Shown: in pieces, positions 10,140-18,593 of the stretch
Numbering within the stretch: position 1 is the stretch's first letter
How the letters are laid out: each line of letters begins with the position of its first letter
From: Allolobophora icterica
Taxonomy: Eukaryota; Annelida; Clitellata; Crassiclitellata; Lumbricidae
Length of the DNA: 64,000 nucleotides
Reading direction: 5' to 3'
Assembly (NCBI GenBank): GCA_963556255.1
Contig: OY744608.1
Location: 67,978,103-68,042,102 of the forward strand
Made by a program: the position numbers and the translations under genes
The notes under the pieces: generated by a model
Told to the model about the DNA's origin: nothing
Databases searched by the model: none
The model's input: only the letters and a program-made list of their open reading frames with translations

Positions 10140-10600
10140 ACGTTTATTTAACGACGCCGTCATATCTAAGATGATTGACGTCAGACACAATAACATATGT
10201 ACAGGTACATAATAGATCACGATAGGGGTCCAAGACAGGTTAAGCTGACGGCCGGCTGCCAACCAAGAAAACCCCCGAATATTTTGCTACTACTAATATA
10301 CGTTTATTTAACGACGCCGTCATATCTAAGATGATTGACGTCAGACACAATAACATATGTACAGGTACATGATAAGTCACGATTGGGGTCCAAGACAGGT
10401 TAAGCTGACGGCCGGCTGCCAACCAAGAAAACCCCCGTAGGGGAAAGTGGTGGTAGGATTTTCCCATGCACGGTCAGCGGAGTTGGGTTTTCTCCCCTCC
10501 CCCGTCTTGGTTACATTTGTGGGGCTTCTATTTACATAGTATAGTTCTCAGCGCTTTGCGTTAGTATTGTTCCGTGTTTTATTTACAATAAAAGTTTATG
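10140..10600 (-). repeat. LINE 3' UTR with a direct duplication of about 140 bp
   Basis: Bases 10140-10278 and 10300-10438 are near-identical, each running from ACGTTTATTTAACGACGCCG to CCAACCAAGAAAACCCCCG. The outer copy is followed by a short unique spacer (AATATTTTGCTACTACTAAT). Either a tandem duplication of the LINE 3' end, or a short second copy inserted at the end of the first. Confidence 0.85.
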
Positions 10601-10697
10601 TTCTTCTATCTTCTTCTTGGTCTTCTTCTTTGACTTCTTCTTTGACTTCTTCTTGGTTTTCTTTTTGGTCTTCTTTCCGGTGGGGCAGGGGGCGCCT

Positions 10698-11534
10698 TCA
10701 GATCTTCCGACCGGAAACCTCCAGCCACTTGTAGATGGTGTTCAAGCAGCTGGTTTGACTGAGTACGGTGTACAGATCGAAAGACCAGTTTTTCCGTGCG
10801 CACTCTCGGAGGAGCTGGTCTTGAAGTCCAGCCTGAGAAGGACACTCCAGGAGGAAATGACGCACGGTTTCCTGGGCGTCACCGCACTCGTCACAGTTTC
10901 CGGTTTCGTGGCGACCCCACAGCTTCAACTGCGCGTTGAGGCAACAGTGCCCCATCCGGAGTCTGGTGATGGTGACTTCCTTCCTCCGGTTTTGGTCGGT
11001 GTATCTGCGGGCCAGGCTGACGTCTGGCTCGACGACCCTGTAGTCGGAGCCGGTGTCTGAGGTGGTCCACTCTGTTTGCCACTTCCGGAGGAAGTGGTCG
11101 CGGTAGAGGTGTCGTGCTTCTGGGTACTCGAGCGTCATCGGGAGGTCCACGGCGGTGTTGTGAAGCGCCTGTTTGCACAGGGCATCCGCCGTCTCGTTGC
11201 CTGGGATGCCGAGATGACCTGGGATCCAAACGATCTTCGGTGGCGACTCTGCGTGTTGCCCGTAGTCATCTATGGCGTGCATCAGGTCGACGAGATGATG
11301 TTGTCTTGTCCCGGACTGCTGTTTCTCCAGACTCTGCAGGACACCGAGAGAATCTGAAAAAACAACAACATTTGGTACGTTAGCGCTAGTGGCCCATTCC
11401 ATCGCCCTGCCTATGGCCTCCATTTCTGCTGCCAGGACTGACGACCCGTCGCTCATCCTGTAGCTTCCATGGTGGCCACAAGAGGGCACGTAGAAGGAGC
11501 ACGATGCATTACCGGCGGTGTTCTTTGAGCCGTC
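10698..11534 (-). pseudogene. I-type LINE ORF2, C-terminal part (RNase H)
   Basis: Second half of the ORF2 split by the LTR element. RNase H residues are all visible: T-D-G-S at the very start (first Asp), A-E-M-E-A-I (Glu), F-S-D-S-L (Asp) and W-I-P-G-H-L-G-I-P-G-N-E-T-A-D (His, Asp). A C-x2-C...H-x4-C element (CDECGDAQETVRHFLLEC) near the end is typical of the C-terminal zinc-like motif of such ORF2s. Removing 11535-18598 keeps the frame with the upstream half, so only the insertion breaks the gene. Confidence 0.9.
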
Positions 11535-12011
11535 TGTCAACCCAATCCTTCCGTTGACAATCCTTCTGATTAAATCCTTGTTCTCTTCGTACTTAACGCC
11601 TATTTAACGTTCACCTTTTGAACACTAATTCTACGTATAAGTATAACCTGAATTAATCAGCAACACAGTTTAATATCTTTTAGTTTAATAAAAAAACAAA
11701 CAGACAGAACTCAATTCGATTACAACTCGACTAGTCAGCCACACTACTACAGCGAACACACTCGAATTCAAACTTCTCTAGTCAGCATAATTCTTCGCGC
11801 CTCTTGACACACCTGTTTTCTGTGCGCCTAGGCGAACTCTAATAATATACATATAGCGCGCCGCTGCCGATATCGGCCGGCCGCGCGTGTCACTAAGACT
11901 AAACGTTATACATCTATCATATATACATATACACGTGAAACTAAAGTAAGCGCACTAAATATATACGCCAATATCTCGCACTGCAAGACTGTACACAAAA
12001 CACAGTTCACA
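11535..12011 (-). repeat. 3' LTR of Gmr1-like element 1
   Basis: Matches 18118-18593 along its full length apart from one A in the run near 11690. The outer edge TGTCAAC is part of a short inverted repeat with GTTGACA 18 bases inside. Contains GCCGATATCGGC and CACGTG palindromes. Confidence 0.93.
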
Positions 12012-12012
12012 T

Positions 12013-12031
12013 TACCTCCTTCCTTTTTCTG
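12013..12031 (-). other. Polypurine tract of element 1
   Basis: On the minus strand, AAAAAGGAAGGAGGTAA lies directly upstream of the 3' LTR start (TGTGAACTG). This is the expected position for plus-strand priming. Confidence 0.8.
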
Positions 12032-12125
12032 GAATTGAGCAAATTAAATTTCAAAATTTGCGAAATTACCATAATACATGAAACATATATATATATAACT
12101 AATTAATGAACAGTCTTACGATTAC

Positions 12126-15100
12126 TTATAACCTTGACAAACAATCAGCAATAACATTCAATCTGCCCTTCTTGTACTTCACCTCAACATCAAAAGTTTG
12201 TAAGGCTAACGCCCAACGCACAAGTTTAGCAGACTTAGACATTGACTCAGTCAAATATGTAAGAGGATTGTGATCAGTAAAAATGAAAATTTTTGATCCA
12301 ATTATAATTTCTTTTAACTTGTTTAGAGCCCAAACAATAGCATAGGCTTCCTTTTCCACAGTAGCCCATCTCTTCTGGGTATCAGTTAATTTCTGACTGA
12401 TAAATGACACAGGGCGTTCTATTCCCTTGTCGTCCATCTGTGTTAAAACAGCACCGACTGCAAAGTCACTACTATCGCAGTACAAATTGAATGGTTTTCC
12501 CACTTCAAAAACATATAACACTACTTTGGATCGCACAGCCTCTTTAAGTAAATCAAATGCTTGCTGATGTTCAACAGTCCAATCAATCTTATCAGAAACA
12601 CGTTTACTAGTTAAATCAGATAAAGGTTTCGCAATCTGTGCAAAGTCCTTAATAAACTGTCTGTAATAATTAAAAAATCCAAGCAGTTGCTTAACTTGCT
12701 TCTTAGTTTCTGGGATCTTCAAATTAGTCAAACTTTCAATTCTGTCTGGATTCATCTTTATCTTACCAGACCCAACCACATGACCGATAAATCTTACCTC
12801 ACTCTTACCAAATATGCATTTTTTCAAATTCAAAGTAACGTTATGCAATCTCATTTGCATCAAAAATGCATCTAGATGCTGCAAGTGAACTTTCCAACTG
12901 TCAGAATGCACAGCAATGTCATCAACATACGGTTCTGCAAAGTCACTTATAGGCTGTAAAACTAAATTTATCGCCTTAACAAAAGTTCGGCCTGAATTTA
13001 TCATTCCAAAAGGAACACGAGTAAATTCATACAGTCCATTATGTGTTACAAAAGCTGTCTTCCATTGATCAGATTGTTTTACAGGACAAGTCCAATAAGC
13101 ACTTCGACAGTCCAAAATAGAAATCACATTAGACTTTCCAACTTTGTTTAAAACGTCTCTGACAATCGGCATAGGATATTTACAATCCACTGTGAATGAG
13201 TTAATGTATCTGTAGTCACAGGCAAGTCTTAAAGATCCGTCTTTCTTTTTAACAATAACCAAAGGGCTTGCCATTCTGCTCGATGATGGTTTAATAATGT
13301 TTGTTTTTAACATTTCTTTGATCTGACGTTCCACTTCTGATCGATAAATCAAAGGAATTCGATATGCTGCAAATTCCTTTTCACGAAATCCTGGTTTTAG
13401 TTCAATTTCATGTTCAACCAATGTACATAATCCGGGTTTTTCTGAAAATCTGTCACAGTATTTGTTCAAGACTTTCAACAACTGTTCTTGCTGAGTTACT
13501 GTCAAATGGCTAATTTGTTCAGGATCGAGGTTAAGTGAATTCTTGTCATCTTGAACCTCATTCCTCATTGGTAATTCAACCACTGAACCAAAATCTTCAT
13601 CTTCTTCAACGATTAGACCACAACTTAATGCTCGAGTAACATATTTTCTGATCTTGTTGGCGTGAATTATTTTTCGACCATTTTCACCCATATCGACTAA
13701 ATAAGAGTACTTTGATCTTCGATGTATGATCGTACATGGACCATGCCATCGAGAAATAAGTTTGTTTGTTGACGTTGGATACAAAACAATGACTTTCTCA
13801 CCAGCTTCAAATTCTTTGTGCTTTGCTCTCTTGTTATACTGATTCGTGTATTGTAATTGCTTTTCTCGAGAGTAAGATTCTGCAAACAATAATGCTTTCT
13901 CCATATTTTCTTTGAGCTCTTTCAAATACTTTTCTGGTTTAACTCCAACATGAGGTGGTAAGTTTATTTCTCTAGTCCAACTCTCTTTTAATATTGCCAA
14001 TGGTCCTCTCGGAATTTTCCCATAGACAAGCATATATGGTGATACTCCAGTAGTTGCATTCGGCACTTCTCGTAATGCCCACACTGTGAAAGGAATTATC
14101 TTGTGCCATTTCCTCGGGTTGTCTATTATCACATGATGGATCATCTTTTTAAATGTCTGATTCCATCTTTCTACTAATCCAGCAGCCTCTGGGTGTCCTG
14201 GTGTGTCGAATCTTGGACTACAGCCCATTAAATTGAGAAATTCTCTTGTCAAACTGGCTGTGAAGTTCGTTCCTTGGTCACTTGTGATCACTGACGGTAC
14301 ACCAACGTTCATGAACAGTTCCGTCAACGCTTCACACACAGCCTTCGCTGTCAGCGATTTCAATAAGAAGATTGTAGGCCATCTGGTGCACGAGTCCACA
14401 ATGCATAAACAATACTTGTGACCTGCAGCAGATACTGGATCGATCGGACCAACGAGGTCCATCGTCATTCTCCTGAAGGCGACCTCTTCTCTTGAGACCG
14501 GAGTGATAGGCACTCTATCCATCACCAAACTCCTTGCCTTTAGTTGACATTTCTCACAAGACTTACAAAATTTCACGATGTCTCTTCTCATCTTTGGCCA
14601 TACAAAGGACAACTTTATTCGTTCTCTTGTTTTCTCTTCTCCTAGATGTCCTCCAAACACCGATTCATGCGCCAATTCCATCACTTTAATTCGTCTCTCT
14701 TTTGGTAACACTAGTTGATATATCGTCTGGTCTAATATCTGATATTTCTTATGCAATAAACCGTTGATCACACAGAATTCAGATTCTTTCTCTTGTGCTA
14801 ACTTCCACCACGGCTTCAACGATTCATCATTTCTCTGTTGCTCTTCGAACTTCTTCGAATCGGCAATCTGCACCTTTTGTTCTTCGTCCATCTCTTCATC
14901 TCTATACAAGTCTCCTATCCCCACATCACATTCATTGTCTTCTTCAGTTTCATTTAATGTGCCATTCTCGCATGCAGCCATCTCTTGCTCGTTCATCTCT
15001 GCTATTACACCATCTCGCGATAAGCTTCGTTGCTCATTACTTTCGTTTTCCTCATCACTGGAACTTTCAGTTTCACTCTTCTCATCAACATCTACCATTT

Positions 15101-17741
15101 CCTGTTTCCGACTCTGCGCTCTCGTCATTACATTTGCTTGTACACTCACATCTCCTTGTATCGTTTTGATCTTCATCTGTGGTACGGCTTTTAATTCGGC
15201 AATTATCTCTGGATGCAACAAGAATCTTTCTGTACTGCCCATCTTTGCAATACTAGCACACATCAAGGTGACATAAGGTGTAAGTGAACACTGGATTTTA
15301 CGCGGAAATCCCTCTTCTTCCACGTCACTATCACACAGTCTAACATCGACTTTCACTAACTTCGCAGGAATGGCATCTCCTGCCACACATTGCAAATTCA
15401 CTTTTCCAATTTGTTCCACCTTCATGCCTTCCAGTAATTCTTCACTAATCACCGGAATCTCTGCTCCCGAGTCGCTCAGTGCTTTGACTTTCACTGGCTC
15501 TTTACCGTCTACTGCACGAATTTCAACCTCGACATATTGCAAGAACGATTTCTTCAATATTCGACTGTCATCTTTTCCTATGACTTCTCTCTGAATTTCA
15601 GCATCCAATAGAATTTCTTTTTGAATACCACATTTCATTACTGACTTTACTTCAGTCTCTTGGTTTTCTTGACTCGCGGTTTGATTATCTGTATCACTAA
15701 CCACTTGAATCAAATTCACCCTTGTGTGTTCTTGATTTCTGCTAGAACTAGCTGCTGCCACTGGAACTGGACAAAATTTAACCAAATGTTTATCTGAACC
15801 ACAGTTGTGACAACGCTTCACAACCATGCCTCGTTGTTCATTTCCTTCATTTCTCTTATACTGCGTAAACGATGTGTTGCCTTCCCTCTTGGCAAACGGC
15901 GCTGACGATTTGTTAAATCCTTGACGACCAAACGTCACTTCTCTGGTCTCATTGGGTACAGGGACACTAGCCTTGACTTCTTTACCTTTGAACTGATTCC
16001 CTGTTTCTGGATTACTTTTCCACTTTCCACTCTGGCTTTGGTTTACGGAACGTTGAGAAGGATAACTGTTTATATTTGGAAATGCAAACCCAATTCGATT
16101 GTTTACATGAATGTCTGCTAGGTCTGCCACTGCACTAGCTTGGAGACAGTCAGTTCCTTCCTTCGACAATACAAACTGTAGTGGACCTGGCGGTAAACAT
16201 TCTTTTAGCTTATCCGCTACCAGCAAATCAAAGAGCGTATCATACTCTCTGTTCACGTTTCGACTTCTCACGTAATAGTTTAGCAAGTTCTTCAGTCTTG
16301 CCGTTAACATCGTATAAGTCTCTTCTGTCGTCTTCTTAGCATCCACAAATCTGGCTCTGTATTCTCTCGAGGTCAATTTAAATTCTTTTAATAAGTGCTG
16401 CTTGACTTTATCGTAATTGTCTAGATCATCGAATGACAATCTATTCAGAACAGTTCGAGCTTTCGGCGTCATCAATGGTAGTAATAATTTAACCCAAAAC
16501 GGCTTTTCCACAGCAAAACTACGAAATGCGTTCTCGACTGTTTCAAAATATAATGGCACCTCCATCATATCAGTTGGCATTTGAGGCAATACATGCTTCA
16601 TTGCATCACCTATTTTCTTAATTTTTGACACCAAAGTTTCACTTTCTTGCTGTTTCCTTCTTTCAGCTTCCCGTTCTTCTCTCATTTGCGTTTCTTTCAA
16701 TGTCAATTTTGATTTCTCCAGTTTCAGACGTTCTTGTCTTTCTGTCTCTGCCTTTTCCAAACTTTCTTTCTGAAATTTGAGTTCTTCTTGTCTGATCTGT
16801 TCTGCGCGTTCTAACTCTAACGTTCGCGCTTTTTCTTTTTCTTCTTCACGCATTCTCTTTGCTTCAATCTGTTGCTGACGTACCTCTTCATCACTTTTTC
16901 TAGCTTTTTCAAATTCAATCATCTGCTCCAATCTTCTTCTTTCAGCATCTTCCCTATCTCTTTTCAACTGTTCTAACTGAATCTCAAACTGATTCTTTTG
17001 CAATTCAAGTTCTGCCTTACGCACTTGTTCTGCTTTATCTTCTCTCTCTCTTTGCAGACGCAATTCCTCTTGCCTTGCAAGTTCCGCTTTCTCTTCTTTC
17101 TCTCTCTGCAAGCGCAATTCTTTCTCTTCTTTCTCTCTCTGCAAACGTTCTGCTTTCTCTTCTTTCTCTCTCTGCAGACGTTCTGCTTTCTGTTCTTTCT
17201 CTCTCTGCAAGCGCAATTCTTCTTGCCTTGCAAGTTCCGCTTTCTCTTCTTTCTCTCTCTGCAAGCGCAATTCTTTCTCTTCTTTCTCTCTCTGCAAACG
17301 TTCTGCTTTCTCTTCTTTCTCTCTCTGCAGACGTTCTGCTTTCTCTTCTTTCTCTCTCTGCAAGCGCAATTCTTCTTGCCTTGCAAGTTCCGCTTTCTCT
17401 TCTTTCTCTCTCTGCAAGCGCAATTCTTCCTGTCTTATCTCTTTCTCTTCTTGTCTCCGTTTCTCCTCCCTATCTTCTTTCATCATCATCCACTGCATCA
17501 ACATCTCCATAGACATAGGCGCAGGAGGTTTTTCAATAGCCTTTTCTACGGCACCGCCAACTGCACCTTCTTCTTCGACTTCTTCTTTAACCCACACTTC
17601 AGCGAGTTCCTGTATCATGTCACCACGTGACATACCTTCTAATTGTTCTTCTTTGAAACCGGCTTTCAACAAACGCTGTTTTAGCCTTTCCGTAGACATC
17701 TTCTTAATATCTGCTTGTCTTTCAGCACTTAATTTCTCCAT
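12126..17741 (-). CDS. Gag-Pol polyprotein of Gmr1-like LTR retrotransposon 1
   Basis: 1,871 codons from ATG, uninterrupted. Order, with approximate residues: SAP-like N-terminal helices (1-55); a K/E/R-rich charged helix with a 51-residue tandem repeat (85-385); capsid with a SCAN-like C-terminal half (395-550); zinc knuckle C-x2-C-x4-H-x4-C (about 644); protease L-S-D-S-G-A (about 755); integrase HHCC zinc finger (about 1025-1063) and D, D, E in M-D-L-V-G-P, T-S-D-Q-G-T-N-F and L-V-E-R-W-N (about 1093, 1153, 1190); integrase C-terminal domain ending H-A-N-K-I-R-K-Y (about 1360); RT with Y-V-D-D (about 1604); RNase H with Y-C-D-S-S and T-D-H-N-P-L (about 1753-1825). No envelope or chromodomain is seen. 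Gag and Pol are one frame with no stop or slip, so their ratio must be set after translation or otherwise. Integrase before RT in a Gypsy-class protein is the distinctive point. Confidence 0.95.
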   Translation of the reverse strand: MEKLSAERQADIKKMSTERLKQRLLKAGFKEEQLEGMSRGDMIQELAEVWVKEEVEEEGAVGGAVEKAIEKPPAPMSMEMLMQWMMMKEDREEKRRQEEKEIRQEELRLQREKEEKAELARQEELRLQREKEEKAERLQREKEEKAERLQREKEEKELRLQREKEEKAELARQEELRLQREKEQKAERLQREKEEKAERLQREKEEKELRLQREKEEKAELARQEELRLQREREDKAEQVRKAELELQKNQFEIQLEQLKRDREDAERRRLEQMIEFEKARKSDEEVRQQQIEAKRMREEEKEKARTLELERAEQIRQEELKFQKESLEKAETERQERLKLEKSKLTLKETQMREEREAERRKQQESETLVSKIKKIGDAMKHVLPQMPTDMMEVPLYFETVENAFRSFAVEKPFWVKLLLPLMTPKARTVLNRLSFDDLDNYDKVKQHLLKEFKLTSREYRARFVDAKKTTEETYTMLTARLKNLLNYYVRSRNVNREYDTLFDLLVADKLKECLPPGPLQFVLSKEGTDCLQASAVADLADIHVNNRIGFAFPNINSYPSQRSVNQSQSGKWKSNPETGNQFKGKEVKASVPVPNETREVTFGRQGFNKSSAPFAKREGNTSFTQYKRNEGNEQRGMVVKRCHNCGSDKHLVKFCPVPVAAASSSRNQEHTRVNLIQVVSDTDNQTASQENQETEVKSVMKCGIQKEILLDAEIQREVIGKDDSRILKKSFLQYVEVEIRAVDGKEPVKVKALSDSGAEIPVISEELLEGMKVEQIGKVNLQCVAGDAIPAKLVKVDVRLCDSDVEEEGFPRKIQCSLTPYVTLMCASIAKMGSTERFLLHPEIIAELKAVPQMKIKTIQGDVSVQANVMTRAQSRKQEMVDVDEKSETESSSDEENESNEQRSLSRDGVIAEMNEQEMAACENGTLNETEEDNECDVGIGDLYRDEEMDEEQKVQIADSKKFEEQQRNDESLKPWWKLAQEKESEFCVINGLLHKKYQILDQTIYQLVLPKERRIKVMELAHESVFGGHLGEEKTRERIKLSFVWPKMRRDIVKFCKSCEKCQLKARSLVMDRVPITPVSREEVAFRRMTMDLVGPIDPVSAAGHKYCLCIVDSCTRWPTIFLLKSLTAKAVCEALTELFMNVGVPSVITSDQGTNFTASLTREFLNLMGCSPRFDTPGHPEAAGLVERWNQTFKKMIHHVIIDNPRKWHKIIPFTVWALREVPNATTGVSPYMLVYGKIPRGPLAILKESWTREINLPPHVGVKPEKYLKELKENMEKALLFAESYSREKQLQYTNQYNKRAKHKEFEAGEKVIVLYPTSTNKLISRWHGPCTIIHRRSKYSYLVDMGENGRKIIHANKIRKYVTRALSCGLIVEEDEDFGSVVELPMRNEVQDDKNSLNLDPEQISHLTVTQQEQLLKVLNKYCDRFSEKPGLCTLVEHEIELKPGFREKEFAAYRIPLIYRSEVERQIKEMLKTNIIKPSSSRMASPLVIVKKKDGSLRLACDYRYINSFTVDCKYPMPIVRDVLNKVGKSNVISILDCRSAYWTCPVKQSDQWKTAFVTHNGLYEFTRVPFGMINSGRTFVKAINLVLQPISDFAEPYVDDIAVHSDSWKVHLQHLDAFLMQMRLHNVTLNLKKCIFGKSEVRFIGHVVGSGKIKMNPDRIESLTNLKIPETKKQVKQLLGFFNYYRQFIKDFAQIAKPLSDLTSKRVSDKIDWTVEHQQAFDLLKEAVRSKVVLYVFEVGKPFNLYCDSSDFAVGAVLTQMDDKGIERPVSFISQKLTDTQKRWATVEKEAYAIVWALNKLKEIIIGSKIFIFTDHNPLTYLTESMSKSAKLVRWALALQTFDVEVKYKKGRLNVIADCLSRL
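17068..17430 (-). repeat. 153-bp in-frame tandem repeat in gag
   Basis: The TTGCCTTGCAAGTTCCGC landmark recurs at about 17070, 17223 and 17376, a 153-bp (51-codon) period repeated about 2.3 times, with an 11-residue LQREKEEKAER sub-repeat. It encodes a highly charged single helix. The near-identity of repeats points to recent expansion. Confidence 0.85.
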
Positions 17742-17984
17742 CTTACTTGTTTACTTTGGTGATTTCTCTTTTAAAAGAAGTCACGGTTTTTCTTGTTGTG
17801 TGAATCGATAAACAAACGGGATTTCTTTTATATTTGTTCGTGGAAAACAACGAAATTTTTATACCGTTTCTCGTGTTCCACCGTCGTTGATATCGTAAAC
17901 TCGTCACACAGCACACAACGCGTAAATTCTTTTATCACCGTCGTAGATTCTTCTATCCGCCGAAGGAGGTGATAACGTGAATTT

Positions 17985-18092
17985 TAATCCACCGTGAGTT
18001 TATATCCACCGTGAGTATTTATTCCACCGTGAGTATTTATTCCACCGTGAGTATTTATCCCACCGTGAGTTCTTATCCACCGTGAGTTCTTA
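17985..18092 (-). repeat. 17-18 bp minisatellite in the leader of element 1
   Basis: About six to seven units of CCACCGTGAGTWYTTAT (plus-strand reading), directly between the primer-binding site and the gag start. This region would be in the 5' leader of the genomic RNA. Confidence 0.85.
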
Positions 18093-18095
18093 TCC

Positions 18096-18113
18096 ATCCC
18101 GCCGCTGCCACCA
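18096..18113 (-). other. Primer-binding site of element 1 (tRNA-Leu type)
   Basis: Four bases (TTAT) after the 5' LTR end, the minus strand reads TGGTGGCAGCGGCGGGAT. It complements the 3' end of animal tRNA-Leu(AAG/UAG)-type tRNAs (ATCCCACCGCTGCCACCA) with one mismatch. Confidence 0.75.
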
Positions 18114-18117
18114 ATAA

Positions 18118-18593
18118 TGTCAACCCAATCCTTCCGTTGACAATCCTTCTGATTAAATCCTTGTTCTCTTCGTACTTAACGCCTATTTAACGTTCACCTT
18201 TTGAACACTAATTCTACGTATAAGTATAACCTGAATTAATCAGCAACACAGTTTAATATCTTTTAGTTTAATAAAAAACAAACAGACAGAACTCAATTCG
18301 ATTACAACTCGACTAGTCAGCCACACTACTACAGCGAACACACTCGAATTCAAACTTCTCTAGTCAGCATAATTCTTCGCGCCTCTTGACACACCTGTTT
18401 TCTGTGCGCCTAGGCGAACTCTAATAATATACATATAGCGCGCCGCTGCCGATATCGGCCGGCCGCGCGTGTCACTAAGACTAAACGTTATACATCTATC
18501 ATATATACATATACACGTGAAACTAAAGTAAGCGCACTAAATATATACGCCAATATCTCGCACTGCAAGACTGTACACAAAACACAGTTCACA
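18118..18593 (-). repeat. 5' LTR of Gmr1-like element 1
   Basis: Near-identical to 11535-12011. It carries TATA-rich stretches and a CACGTG E-box at 18514-18519 that could serve transcription on the minus strand, but no single core promoter stands out. Confidence 0.93.

Larger units (their letters stand above)
11535..18593 (-). mobile_element. Gmr1-like LTR retrotransposon (Gypsy RT, integrase upstream of RT), complete
   Basis: Minus-strand element of 7,059 bp with two LTRs of 477 and 476 bp that differ, by eye, only by one A in a homopolymer. Termini are TG...CA, and the target duplication is CCGTC at 11530-11534 and 18594-18598. It has a tRNA-Leu-type primer site, a polypurine tract and one uninterrupted Gag-Pol frame. 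Domain order is Gag, protease, integrase, RT, RNase H, the arrangement of Gmr1-like elements and unlike standard Gypsy. The nearly identical LTRs and open frame suggest recent, possibly current, mobility. Confidence 0.93.

Noticed and set aside
16973..17630. Frames on the plus strand and in shifted minus frames within the gag repeat
   Set aside because: Shadows of the 153-bp coding repeat of the Gag-Pol frame.
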